A DNA stretch of 51,060 bases from the NCBI GenBank assembly GCA_017965425.1, contig JAGCPY010000032.1, positions 1 through 51,060 on the forward strand. The letters are read 5' to 3'. Of this stretch, positions 7,812-16,476 are shown in pieces. Made by a program: the position numbers and the translations under genes. The notes beneath the pieces were generated by a model, which searched no databases, was not told where the DNA came from, and worked only from the letters and a program-made list of their open reading frames with translations. The stretch is from Bacteroidaceae bacterium. Its GTDB lineage: Bacteria; Bacteroidota; Bacteroidia; Bacteroidales; Bacteroidaceae. The stretch's first letter is position 1, and every line of letters begins with the position of its first letter.

Positions 7812-8834
7812 TCATGACATGTCTTTAGCTAAGTTGAAGAGAATAAGTCCCGTGAAAATGACGAGGAAGATGACCACCGAGAGTATCATGTTCAGCAGAG
7901 AAACCACCAAATAGCGCCACGTCGTTCCCCAAAGCGTATGGCCGAACAGTTGACGATAAGTGATGATGAGGACAGGAATGCTGAGCCAGTTAGGGATGGG
8001 GTATAGGCTGAATCCGTAGATGGGGACGTTGCCTACGAAAAGTGCCCAGATTGTGCTGATCAACATGATGGAACTGTCAACATACAACTGTATAAAGAAG
8101 AATTCCATGAGTGTTGTTCGGGGGCGGTGAGGCGATCGCCGGAAGCAAACTGGCAGAACAAGAATGAAGATGAGGTTGCCAAGCATGAGGGCGTAGGCGT
8201 AATTGTCCTGAATCCATTTTTCGTATGTTTCCAGGAAGTCGTTCACCGTGAACACGCTTTTGGCCACGACCAGCTCTTTGAATTCATCGTCAAGGCTGTC
8301 TTTGGCCATGTTCGTGGCGGCGCTGTCATTCTGGTTGACGCCTTTCTGGTTGACGTAAGCTTTAAACAAGCTGTCGATGGCGGTTCTTTCTGAGAAGGTT
8401 GTGTCTTTTTCGTGAATGGTTATTTGAACAGGGTCGACGTGCTGGGACTGCACACCCCTTATGCTCAGCGTAAGTCCGAAGAGGAAGCAGATGGTGATGA
8501 GGGTCAGCACGGGTGAGAAGTAGAGGCTTCGTCGTCCGTTTAGCCAGTCGAGAATCATATATCCTGGCCGCCATAGCAAGTGTTTCATTGTCCTCAAGAC
8601 CTTTGTGTTTCCCAGATTCCAAATTTCCAGGAAGCTCATCAGTATGCCTCGCTTTCCAATGCTATCAGTGTCAGGTGGCAGGCCGCATTGCGGGCAGAAG
8701 TTGCCTTTGTATTCCTCATGGCAGTAGGGGCACGAATGAGGTTCCTCGCTGCGTTGAACTGTGAAACCGTCTTCGCGTTGACGCCGGTCGAAATGCAAGA
8801 GCCATGCCTTGATTAGTCTGAACAGTTTCTTCAT
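7812..8834 (-). CDS. DUF3667 membrane protein with an N-terminal zinc ribbon
   Basis: The 340-residue protein begins MKKLFRLIKAW and has a zinc-ribbon CPYCHEEYKGNFCPQCG (about 35-51), followed by the DUF3667 core SFLEIWNLGNTKVLRTMKHLLWRPGYMILDWLNGRRSLYFSPV. Several hydrophobic segments follow, including LTLITICFLFGLTL, ALMLGNLIFILVLPV, SIMLISTIWALFVG and a C-terminal LVVSLLNMILSVVIFLVIF. The function of the family is not known. The start at 8834 is chosen because AAGGAG lies just upstream at a good distance, whereas an earlier in-frame ATG at 8858 overlaps the promoter. It is divergent from mrp. Confidence 0.85.
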   Translation of the reverse strand: MKKLFRLIKAWLLHFDRRQREDGFTVQRSEEPHSCPYCHEEYKGNFCPQCGLPPDTDSIGKRGILMSFLEIWNLGNTKVLRTMKHLLWRPGYMILDWLNGRRSLYFSPVLTLITICFLFGLTLSIRGVQSQHVDPVQITIHEKDTTFSERTAIDSLFKAYVNQKGVNQNDSAATNMAKDSLDDEFKELVVAKSVFTVNDFLETYEKWIQDNYAYALMLGNLIFILVLPVCFRRSPHRPRTTLMEFFFIQLYVDSSIMLISTIWALFVGNVPIYGFSLYPIPNWLSIPVLIITYRQLFGHTLWGTTWRYLVVSLLNMILSVVIFLVIFTGLILFNLAKDMS

Positions 8835-8855
8835 GTTTTCTCCTTTTCGAGCGTG

Positions 8856-8863
8856 CAAAGGTA
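8856..8863 (-). promoter_or_regulatory. -7 box of the DUF3667 gene
   Basis: On the minus strand TACCTTTG matches TAnnTTTG. It lies about 22 nt before the chosen start, leaving a short leader that contains the AAGGAG ribosome-binding site. Confidence 0.65.
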
Positions 8864-8905
8864 ATAAAAAACGGGGACATCTTTCTGTTTATCGTAACTT
8901 TTTGC

Positions 8906-8913
8906 TACTTTTG
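8906..8913 (+). promoter_or_regulatory. -7 box of mrp
   Basis: TACTTTTG, followed by CAGC, lies 23 nt before the mrp ATG. A weak TTTCTG is present about 18 nt upstream. It forms a divergent promoter pair with the DUF3667 gene. Confidence 0.65.
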
Positions 8914-8936
8914 CAGCAAATTTATCAAAGAACCTC

Positions 8937-10055
8937 ATGAAACAATTGTACCCCAAACTCATTCTTGATGCTTTGCAGACAGTGCGTTACCCTGGCACTG
9001 GCAAGAATATCGTGGAGATGGGAATGGTGGAGGATGACTTGCGTATCAGCGGGTTACACGTCACCTTCTCTCTTCTCTTCGACAAACCCACCAACCCTTT
9101 CCTCAAATCTCTTGTCAAGGCAGCTGAAGCAGCCATTCACGCTTATGTTGGCAAGGAGGTGGAAGTGGAAATAGCCACCCTTTGCCCTCCGTCGGCAGGC
9201 GACCAGCCAAAGGGCGAATCCGCGCCCCCCGCCGTGGGACCACGGGGAGCGAACATCATCGCTGTGTCATCTGGCAAGGGCGGGGTTGGCAAGAGCACGG
9301 TAGCCGCCAATCTGGCGATAGGTCTTGCCCGTCTCGGCTATCGCGTAGGATTGCTTGACTGCGACATCTTTGGTCCTTCCATCCCCAAAATGTTTCAGCT
9401 GGAAGGCGAACAGATCTATAGTGAGGAACGTGATGGCAAGACCCTGATTTTGCCTGCTGAGAAATATGGCATCAAGGTACTTTCTATTGGTTTCTTCGTC
9501 AATCCTGACACTCCTACGCTATGGCGAGGTGGCATGGCTTCCAATGCCTTGAAACAACTCATCGGTGAAGCCGACTGGGGTGTTTTAGACTATTTCATCC
9601 TCGATACGCCTCCGGGCACATCGGATATTCATCTCACCTTGGTGCAGACTTTGCCTATCACCGGAGCGATCATCGTCTCTACCCCGCAGCAAGTGGCGTT
9701 GGCAGATGCACGAAAAGGATTAAATATGTACACCAATGAGAAGGTGAACGTTCCCATCCTCGGCCTTGTGGAAAACATGAGTTGGTTCACGCCTGCAGAA
9801 CTGCCCGACAACCGCTACTACATCTTTGGTCGTGAGGGTGTCAGGGTGCTGGCTGAAGAAACGGGCTTTCCCCTTTTAGCTCAAATCCCCTTGGTACAAA
9901 GCGTTTGCGAAAATGGTGATGCTGGCACGCCAGCAGCCCTCGATCCAGCCTCCCCCACAGGCAATGCCTTTCTGCAACTGGCCGCCCGCGTAGTCACACA
10001 AACCGACCGCCGCAATGCTGAGCAGGCAGCGACAAGAATCGTCGAGACCCACTAA
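8937..10055 (+). CDS. apbC: Mrp/ApbC-type iron-sulfur cluster carrier ATPase
   Basis: The 372-residue protein has an N-terminal DUF59/MIP18-like domain (about 1-85) and a ParA-like P-loop ATPase with the deviant Walker A GKGGVGKS (about 113-120), the GLLDCDIFGPSIPKMF switch region, and LDTPPGTSDIHLTL (about 223-236). Such proteins hold and transfer Fe-S clusters to target apoproteins in the cytoplasm. The CxxC pair used by enterobacterial ApbC is replaced here by NMSWFTPAELPDNRYYIFG without cysteines, a form I recall as usual in Bacteroidota. The linker at about 90-105 is GC-rich and contains a CCGTGG/CCACGG palindrome. Its stop codon overlaps that of the next gene, which runs the opposite way. 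Confidence 0.93.
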   Translation: MKQLYPKLILDALQTVRYPGTGKNIVEMGMVEDDLRISGLHVTFSLLFDKPTNPFLKSLVKAAEAAIHAYVGKEVEVEIATLCPPSAGDQPKGESAPPAVGPRGANIIAVSSGKGGVGKSTVAANLAIGLARLGYRVGLLDCDIFGPSIPKMFQLEGEQIYSEERDGKTLILPAEKYGIKVLSIGFFVNPDTPTLWRGGMASNALKQLIGEADWGVLDYFILDTPPGTSDIHLTLVQTLPITGAIIVSTPQQVALADARKGLNMYTNEKVNVPILGLVENMSWFTPAELPDNRYYIFGREGVRVLAEETGFPLLAQIPLVQSVCENGDAGTPAALDPASPTGNAFLQLAARVVTQTDRRNAEQAATRIVETH

Positions 10056-10531
10056 GGATTGTTCTTCTTCAAATATTCTGCAAAGATTCGAGCCGCACTC
10101 TCCACTTTGGCTGCACACGGACGTGTCTTGTAATACTCTGCCGTTCGGGGCGAAGCCTCGTAGGTGCAGTGTGCTTTGTCGTGTCCTTTCAGCCCGAGAA
10201 TCTCAGCACAGATCAAGCTCCCATTTTCCTGTTCCGACTGTGCCAGAAGCTGTTGCACCACTTTGTAGCAGGCCGATTTGCCAGCGCGGTCACTGCCCTC
10301 GGTCTGTCCGCAATCCAATCCCACCAGCATGACAATCCCCGACACAGCACCGCACATCATGCGCAGCCGTCCCACACCGCCGCCAAAGCCAGCTGCGATG
10401 CGTTTGGCCATCGTTTCGTCAAGACCATACAGGTCTGAAAAAGCCGCCACAACACTCTGGCAGCAGCCGTAACCAGTCATGAAATTATCCACGGCACGTG
10501 TCACGCGTTCATCCAATTCTTCTTTGTTCAT
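10052..10531 (-). CDS. C_GCAxxG_C_C family redox-active protein
   Basis: The 159-residue cytoplasmic protein shows the spaced cysteine pattern of this family: GYGCCQSV (about 20-27), the central MCGAVSG (about 59-65, in the place of GCAxxG), GLDCGQ, SLICAEILG and AHCTYE. Family members are thought to bind metal or take part in redox chemistry, but the reaction is unknown. Its stop codon shares bases with that of mrp (4-nt convergent overlap). The minus-strand promoter at 10594-10601 gives a leader of about 55 nt. Confidence 0.85.
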   Translation of the reverse strand: MNKEELDERVTRAVDNFMTGYGCCQSVVAAFSDLYGLDETMAKRIAAGFGGGVGRLRMMCGAVSGIVMLVGLDCGQTEGSDRAGKSACYKVVQQLLAQSEQENGSLICAEILGLKGHDKAHCTYEASPRTAEYYKTRPCAAKVESAARIFAEYLKKNNP

Positions 10532-10593
10532 TATTTCCCGTTTCTTCAGTGTTCATCAATCGCTCGGAATGGTTCTGTGCTCAATTTTCAATG

Positions 10594-10601
10594 CAAAGGT
10601 A
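10594..10601 (-). promoter_or_regulatory. -7 box of the C_GCAxxG_C_C gene
   Basis: Minus-strand TACCTTTG, followed by CATTG, matches TAnnTTTG. No -33 TTTG is seen at the expected spacing. Confidence 0.55.
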
Positions 10602-10675
10602 TGAAATAGTATTGACTTTGGCGTAGGTTGCGGAAAAAAAACGTCTGTAAGGAATGGTAAATGGCAGAAAAGCAC

Positions 10676-10683
10676 TAACTTTG
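10676..10683 (+). promoter_or_regulatory. -7 box upstream of the GH92-BSP gene
   Basis: TAACTTTG matches TAnnTTTG and lies 28 nt before the ATG at 10712 and 52 nt before the ATG at 10736. The -33 element is unclear. Confidence 0.55.
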
Positions 10684-10711
10684 TGGCCAAAAGTGAGTAT
10701 CCGTATTTTTG

Positions 10712-13700
10712 ATGACGCTCCAACCAGTATGGAAAATGGCTAAATCGTTCTGTCTTTATTTCTTTGTGATAGCCCTTGTGGTTTTTCCTTCCAAGTCCTT
10801 TGGCCGTGAGCCAAAAAACGTTCTTCCACAACGGTCTGGCATAGATTACGTCAACCCGTTTATCGGAACGGCTGGAATGGGGCACACTTTTCCTGGTGCC
10901 AGCACTCCATTTGGAGCCGTACAGCTTAGCCCGGACACGGACACCATTCCCCACAATGTCCGCGGCCAATACCAGCCAAAAGTCTATGACTATTGTGCCG
11001 GCTATCGCTATGACGACCCCACCATTGTGGGCTTTAGCCACACGCACCTTAGCGGGACGGGTCACAGTGACCTTGGTGACATCCTGCTGATGCCGCAGAC
11101 AGGGGCTTTGCAGCTGAATCCTGGTACTTCCGATCATCCGGATGGTGGCTACCGCCAACGTTATCTTCATGAAACTGAGCAGGCCAGCCCCGGCTATTAT
11201 GAAGTCACATTGGCAGATAATGGAGTTCGAGCACAACTAACCGCCACGCAACGCGTAGGCATACACCGTTATACATTCCCTGAATCGGCAGAAAACCAAC
11301 GCCTTATCGTGGACCTGACACACGGAATCTATAACTACGAAGGCAAGGTTCTATGGTCCAGCTTGCGTGTGGAAAACGATACTCTTCTCACGGGCTACCG
11401 CATCACAGAAGGTTGGGCACGAGCTAATTACACCTATTTTGCCATCTCCCTTTCCAGACCCATCGGCGACTATGGCTATCGAGATCGTCTGAAGGAACCA
11501 TACACGGGGTTCTGGGGCAAGCTGAACCGCCATCACCATTTTCCTGAGATGGGAAGCCGCTCGTTGGTGGCCTATTTTGATTTTGATGCGCGCGTGCACG
11601 AACCTTTAATAGTAAAGGTAGCTCTTTCTGCCGTTTCCACAGAAGGAGCATTAAAGAACCTTCGTTCAGAAACTGGCGGCAAGTCTTTCGAGCAGATTTG
11701 CGCCGAGGCTCGTGAGGCTTGGCAGCGCGAACTGGCAACCATTCAAATCGAGGGTTCCGATGATCAGAAGGCGATGTTCTACACCTCGCTCTACCACACG
11801 ATGATCAATCCCTCGGTCTATTCTGACGTGGATGGCCGTTATCGAGGCGTGGATGGCGAAGTGCATGAGTATGAGGGCTTTCAGAACTACACCGTTTTCT
11901 CGCTTTGGGACACCTATCGAGCCCTGCACCCCCTGCTAGGTCTTCTAAAACCCGACCGCAATACTGATATGGTGCGTTCCATGTTGGCTCATCAACGTCA
12001 AAGCGCCCACCACATCCTGCCCGTCTGGAGCCTGATGGGCAATGAAGGTTGGTGCATGACAGGCTATCACGCTGTCAGCGTGGTGGCCGATGCTGTGGTC
12101 AAGGGCGCCTCGCTGAATCGTGAGGAAGTTCTTGACGCTTTGAAAGCCACGGCCACTTGGTCGCGCTTTCCAGGGTTGACGGAGTACATGCAACGTGGCT
12201 ATGCCCCTTTCGACCAAGATGGCACAGCGGCCTCGAACACGTTGGAATATGCTTACGATGATTTTGCCGTGTCTGCAGCCGCCCGTGCATTGGGTGACAA
12301 ACAGATGGCAGAGAAGTTTCAAGAACGTTCCCTCAATTACCGCCATACCTTTGACCCCCGGACAGGTTTTGCCACACCTCGCTACCGCGACGGACACTTC
12401 AAGGAGAATATGGATCCGTTGCAGACCTATGGCGAAGGCTTTATTGAGGGCAACTCCTGGAACTTCTCGTTCCATGTACCGCATGACGTCTCCGGACTGA
12501 TGGAAACAATGGGCGGCGAGGCGGTCTTTCTGCGGCGGTTGGATTCGCTTTTCACCATGCACCTTCCTGAAAAATACTATGAGGACAACGAAGATATCAC
12601 CCTCGACTGCCTTGTGGGTGGCTACGTTCACGGCAACGAACCCAGCCACCATGTCCCTTATTTATATGCTTGGACTTCTCAGCCCTGGAAGACGCAGGAG
12701 AGGCTCCGTACCATCATGAACCGCATGTACCGCAACGACATCCGCGGCTTGGGCGGCAACGATGATTGTGGCCAGATGTCGGCATGGTTCATCTTCTCGG
12801 CCTTGGGCTTCTATCCAGTCTGCCCGGGCACCGATCAGTATGTCATCGGAGCACCTTATATTCCCTACGCCGATGTGTCGTTGCCCAATGGCAAACACCT
12901 TATTATCAAGGCTCCGAAGGTCAGCGACCGCAACCGCTATGTGAAGCGACTGCTACTCAATGGCAGAGCCTACGACCGTCTCTTCCTAACCCATCAACAG
13001 CTCTTGGATGGCGGCACGTTGGAGTTCGAAATGGCCAGCAAACCCAACAAGCAAAGGCGTGTCCGTCCCCTATCCCAGCAAGGGGAGGGGCGACCTGAGA
13101 AGATGACAGCCAGCATGGACGGTCAGTCCTCGGGAGGGAGCGGGCTTCAAGCTTGGAACCGCCACCTGAATGCTATTGAATTCATTGACAAGGCACCTCG
13201 GAGCGAAGGTTCTGCCATCTATCACGCTTTGGTCCCAGATCCCGACAGCTACATCCGTCGCGTAGCTCGCGAAGTGATGCAGACCCTCTATTTCACGCCC
13301 ACGGACAGCATTCCGCAACTGCACCGCCTGCGTTATATTTTGAAGGACGACCCCGGCATCTCTGCCAAGGGTGGTGGCGGTGGTTATGTGGAAATCTTCT
13401 ACAGCACACGGCACGTTGAGAAGTCCTTTGCGAACCGCGACACGGCCCGTGTCGATTTCGAGACCCGCGGCGTGTTGCTGCATGAACTGACCCATGCCTT
13501 CCAATTGGAACCGCAAGGCATAGGCACCTACGGCTCCAACCCTGTTTTCTGGCAACTGATTGAGGGCATGGCCGATGCTGTTCGCGTGGCCAACGGAGGT
13601 TTCCACGGTGAGAAGGACCGCCCTCGTGGTGGCAGCTACAAGGACGGTTACCGGCACGTGGGTTATTTCTTCGACTGGCTGCGCCGCACCAAGGATCCCG

Positions 13701-13846
13701 ACTTCATCCGCAAAATCAACCGCACCTGTTTGAAAGTGGTGCCGTGGTCGTGGGATGCTGCCATGAGCCGGGTGCTGGGACGCACATGCACGGTCGATGA
13801 GCTCTGGCATGAGTACCAAGTGGCCGTGGGAGACATTCAACCTTGA
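10712..13846 (+). CDS. GH92 alpha-mannosidase fused to a BSP metallopeptidase-like domain
   Basis: A signal peptide (FCLYFFVIALVVFPSKSFG) is followed by a GH92 N-terminal sandwich (VNPFIGTAGMGHTFPGAST, about 50-68) and the GH92 catalytic domain, whose signature GNDDCGQMSAWFIFSALGFY is near residue 680. GH92 enzymes are calcium-dependent exo-acting mannosidases active on N-glycans and yeast mannan. The C-terminal 240 residues form a basic-secretory-protein (PF04450) domain with HELTHAF near 924 and a downstream GMADAVR, an HExxH zinc-site pattern. Between the domains lies a GC-rich palindromic insertion (13064-13092). The start may instead be the ATG at 10736 (MAKSF). The fusion joins glycan and possibly peptide cleavage on one exported protein. 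yicC follows after 29 nt. Confidence 0.9.
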   Translation: MTLQPVWKMAKSFCLYFFVIALVVFPSKSFGREPKNVLPQRSGIDYVNPFIGTAGMGHTFPGASTPFGAVQLSPDTDTIPHNVRGQYQPKVYDYCAGYRYDDPTIVGFSHTHLSGTGHSDLGDILLMPQTGALQLNPGTSDHPDGGYRQRYLHETEQASPGYYEVTLADNGVRAQLTATQRVGIHRYTFPESAENQRLIVDLTHGIYNYEGKVLWSSLRVENDTLLTGYRITEGWARANYTYFAISLSRPIGDYGYRDRLKEPYTGFWGKLNRHHHFPEMGSRSLVAYFDFDARVHEPLIVKVALSAVSTEGALKNLRSETGGKSFEQICAEAREAWQRELATIQIEGSDDQKAMFYTSLYHTMINPSVYSDVDGRYRGVDGEVHEYEGFQNYTVFSLWDTYRALHPLLGLLKPDRNTDMVRSMLAHQRQSAHHILPVWSLMGNEGWCMTGYHAVSVVADAVVKGASLNREEVLDALKATATWSRFPGLTEYMQRGYAPFDQDGTAASNTLEYAYDDFAVSAAARALGDKQMAEKFQERSLNYRHTFDPRTGFATPRYRDGHFKENMDPLQTYGEGFIEGNSWNFSFHVPHDVSGLMETMGGEAVFLRRLDSLFTMHLPEKYYEDNEDITLDCLVGGYVHGNEPSHHVPYLYAWTSQPWKTQERLRTIMNRMYRNDIRGLGGNDDCGQMSAWFIFSALGFYPVCPGTDQYVIGAPYIPYADVSLPNGKHLIIKAPKVSDRNRYVKRLLLNGRAYDRLFLTHQQLLDGGTLEFEMASKPNKQRRVRPLSQQGEGRPEKMTASMDGQSSGGSGLQAWNRHLNAIEFIDKAPRSEGSAIYHALVPDPDSYIRRVAREVMQTLYFTPTDSIPQLHRLRYILKDDPGISAKGGGGGYVEIFYSTRHVEKSFANRDTARVDFETRGVLLHELTHAFQLEPQGIGTYGSNPVFWQLIEGMADAVRVANGGFHGEKDRPRGGSYKDGYRHVGYFFDWLRRTKDPDFIRKINRTCLKVVPWSWDAAMSRVLGRTCTVDELWHEYQVAVGDIQP
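13064..13092. repeat. GC-rich palindrome in frame in the GH92-BSP linker
   Basis: CGTCCCCT...AGGGGAGGGGCG forms a hairpin with a loop near 13072-13080. It encodes part of the inter-domain linker without shifting the frame. See the family at 19137, 37050, 39000, 39098, 40151 and 40728. Confidence 0.5.
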
Positions 13847-13875
13847 ACCTACAATCCTAAATACTACATCTTTAT

Positions 13876-14754
13876 ATGCTTCTATCCATGACAGGCTACG
13901 GCAAAGCCTCTGCCGAATATGGCAGCAAGAAAATCACTGCCGAGATAAAATCTTTGAACAGCAAGGCTTTGGACTTGCAGACACGCATCTCGCCTATTTA
14001 TCGGGAGAAGGAGATGGAAATCCGTGCCATGATCAGCAGTACGCTGGAACGCGGCAAGGTGGACTTCTGCCTCTACATCGAACGTGACGATGCCAGTGCC
14101 GCCACACCCATCAACCGCCCCATCTTCAAGGCCTACGTGGAGCAGGTCCGCAGTCTCTCCGAGGAACTGTCTCTGCCAGATCCCGATGTGCATTGGTTCT
14201 CCACCATCCTGCGTATGCCGGATGTGATGACAAAGGTGGAGGTGGTTGAACTCACGGATGCCGAGTGGAAAGTAGCTTGTGCTGTTGTTCAGCAGTCCAT
14301 AGACCGCCTGATGGAGTTCCGTCGGCAGGAGGGAGACGCTTTGGAAAAGAAATTCTGCGAAAAGGTCGATAACATCGAGGCATTGCTGGCACAGATAGAA
14401 CCTTTCGAACAGGCCCGTGTGGAGAAAATCCGCAGCCGCATCGTGGACGGCCTGAACTCCATCCCGGAAGTGCAAGTTGACCGCAACCGCTTGGAGCAAG
14501 AGATGATCTATTACATCGAGAAACTCGACATCAACGAGGAGAAGCAACGCTTGCGCAATCATCTCAATTACTTCCGTGAGACGATGCGGAACGGTCATGG
14601 CCAGGGCAAGAAGTTGGGCTTCATTGCTCAGGAGATGGGACGCGAAATCAACACCACCGGCAGCAAGAGCAACATTGCCGAGATGCAGAATATCGTGGTG
14701 CGTATGAAGGACGAGCTTGAACAGATTAAGGAACAGGTATTAAACGTGATGTAA
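13876..14754 (+). CDS. yicC: YicC family endoribonuclease-like protein
   Basis: The 292-residue protein starts MLLSMTGYGKAS, the family N-terminal motif, and ends with the conserved GKKLGFIAQEMGREINTTGSKSN region (about 245-268). YicC proteins in E. coli and Bacillus are reported RNases acting with degradation factors. The stop at 14754 is only 1 nt from the gmk start, so yicC and gmk are surely co-transcribed, an arrangement common across bacteria. Confidence 0.93.
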   Translation: MLLSMTGYGKASAEYGSKKITAEIKSLNSKALDLQTRISPIYREKEMEIRAMISSTLERGKVDFCLYIERDDASAATPINRPIFKAYVEQVRSLSEELSLPDPDVHWFSTILRMPDVMTKVEVVELTDAEWKVACAVVQQSIDRLMEFRRQEGDALEKKFCEKVDNIEALLAQIEPFEQARVEKIRSRIVDGLNSIPEVQVDRNRLEQEMIYYIEKLDINEEKQRLRNHLNYFRETMRNGHGQGKKLGFIAQEMGREINTTGSKSNIAEMQNIVVRMKDELEQIKEQVLNVM

Positions 14755-14755
14755 T

Positions 14756-15337
14756 ATGAGCAAAGTCATCATCTTCTGTGCCCCTTCCGGCAGCGGCAAG
14801 AGCACCATCATCGGTAGCCTCATGCCTCGTGAGGAACTGCGTCTGGCGTTTTCCATCTCTGCCACCACACGTTCGCCTCGTGGTAGTGAACGTGACGGTG
14901 TTGAATACTTTTTCCTCACTCCCGAGGAGTTTCGCCGCCGCATCGCCGCCGACGAATTCGTGGAATATGAAGAGGTCTATCAAGACCGTTTCTATGGCAC
15001 GCTCAAGTCGCAAGTTGAAAAACAGCTGGCAGACGGACAGAACGTGGTCTTCGATGTGGACGTTCACGGCGGTATGCGATTGAAAGAATATTTTGGCGAC
15101 CGTGCCTTGAGCCTTTTCATTCAGCCGCCAAGCATCGAAGCCCTGCGCCAGCGACTGGAGGGCCGGGCGACAGACACGCCGGAGGTGATTCAGCAGCGTC
15201 TGGATCGTGCGGCCTACGAGCTTAGCTTTGCACCCCGCTTCGACCGCGTTGTGGTCAACGATGATTTGGAAACAGCCAAGGCAGAGGCTTATCATATCAT
15301 CCACGGTTTCATCATCGACGAACAGACGAATGCCTAA
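14756..15337 (+). CDS. gmk: Guanylate kinase
   Basis: The 193-residue enzyme has the P-loop APSGSGKST (residues 9-17), the GMP-binding SISATTRSPRGSERDGVEYFFL (about 36-57) and the lid region QQRLDRAAYELSFAPRFD. It converts GMP and ATP to GDP and ADP. It lies in the yicC-gmk-nadD run; nadD follows after 51 nt. Confidence 0.95.
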   Translation: MSKVIIFCAPSGSGKSTIIGSLMPREELRLAFSISATTRSPRGSERDGVEYFFLTPEEFRRRIAADEFVEYEEVYQDRFYGTLKSQVEKQLADGQNVVFDVDVHGGMRLKEYFGDRALSLFIQPPSIEALRQRLEGRATDTPEVIQQRLDRAAYELSFAPRFDRVVVNDDLETAKAEAYHIIHGFIIDEQTNA

Positions 15338-15388
15338 AAAGGGAAATGGCTAAAAACCAAACGGTCGATTTTTATAAGTACAGACGAC

Positions 15389-15976
15389 ATGACGACAGCT
15401 ATCTACGGCGGCAGCTTCAATCCCATTCATTTGGGACACATCACGTTGGGGCGGTGGCTGGTGAGTCACCATCTGGTGGATGAGCTGTGGTTCCTCGTTT
15501 CTCCGCAAAACCCGCTGAAGCCAGCTGCAGACCTGCTGGACGACCAGGCACGGTTGCTGTTGGCACAGCGTGCCATCGGCAAGAAAAAGAACCTGCGCGT
15601 GTCTGACTTCGAATTCCACTTGCCTCGGCCCTCCTTCATGGTTCATACGCTGGAGCAGTTGCGCAGTGCCTATCCAGAGCGTGAGTTCGTCCTCGTCATA
15701 GGCGCTGATAACTGGCAACGTTTTCCTCAATGGTATCAGGCGGAGGAAATCATGCGTCACCATCGCCTCATTATCTATCCACGTCCGGGTTATTCCGTGG
15801 ATGCAGATGCTCTTCCCGATGGCGTGACGCTCGTGAAGACGCCGTTCCTGGACATCTCTTCCACACAGATTCGCGATGCCATTGCCCACGACCCCAACTA
15901 TCATGGACAAGGGCTTGCACCTGCCGTCTGGAAGGAGGTCAAGGCGAGGGGTTACTACCTGAAAACATTTAGCTAA
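15389..15976 (+). CDS. nadD: Nicotinate-nucleotide adenylyltransferase
   Basis: This 195-residue nucleotidyltransferase has the (H/T)xGH-type site GGSFNPIHLGH (residues 7-17), LVSPQNPLK (substrate loop, about 37-45), VLVIGADNWQRFPQWY (about 102-117) and the C-terminal ISSTQIRDAI motif. It makes deamido-NAD from nicotinate mononucleotide. It ends the yicC-gmk-nadD unit. The 500 nt downstream hold only repeat copy B and its flanks. Confidence 0.95.
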   Translation: MTTAIYGGSFNPIHLGHITLGRWLVSHHLVDELWFLVSPQNPLKPAADLLDDQARLLLAQRAIGKKKNLRVSDFEFHLPRPSFMVHTLEQLRSAYPEREFVLVIGADNWQRFPQWYQAEEIMRHHRLIIYPRPGYSVDADALPDGVTLVKTPFLDISSTQIRDAIAHDPNYHGQGLAPAVWKEVKARGYYLKTFS

Positions 15977-16095
15977 CAGCATGAACGTGAACACGTTTTG
16001 TCCGGAACGTGTACACCTTCCTCTCATCAGGTGAACACCTTCTTGGCAGATTGTCCATACGCGCTCCATCACTCCCTCTATACAAGGCTTTTTTG

Positions 16096-16440
16096 TTGAA
16101 AATCCCTCAATCCCTCACCATTCAAGATAACCGGCTGAATGAAAGTCATTTACTGGTGAGGGATTGGTGAGGGATTGGTGAGGGATGGTGAGGGATATTT
16201 TTCGGAAAGTACAGAAAATCAAGATAATTAGAAGGTGGTAGCGGAAGTGAAGAGCGGAAAGTGAATTATATGAGACTGAATCCATTGTTGGGTGAAGCTG
16301 AAAGACAAGTAATCGGCTGAAATTCTTCATTTTGTGCAAATCCCTCACCATCCCTCACCAATCCCTCACCAATCCCTCACCAGTAAATGACTTTCATTCA
16401 GCTGGTTATCTTGAATGGTGAGGGATTGAGGGATTTTCAA
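16096..16440. repeat. CCCTCACC long-inverted-repeat element, copy B (101-bp arms)
   Basis: Arms 16096-16196 and 16340-16440 are complementary over 101 bp with one difference (G opposite T, which would still pair as G-U in RNA). Each arm contains TCCCTCAATCCCTCACC, a unique 40-bp spacer that is itself fully complementary between arms, and four GGTGAGGGA units. The 143-nt centre has no coding potential. GAAGGT/ACCTTC modules lie to the left at about 16000-16045. It sits between convergent nadD and lrp. Confidence 0.92.
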
Positions 16441-16476
16441 GAAAAAACGGGTGTACGGGCAGAGCTTATGCAGGGG

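Noticed and set aside
9200-9250. GC-rich linker with CCGTGG/CCACGG in mrp as another in-frame palindrome of the family
   Set aside because: The palindrome is only 6 bp per arm and does not carry the C-run/G-run arms of the others, and a Pro-rich linker between DUF59 and the ATPase is ordinary. Left out of the family.
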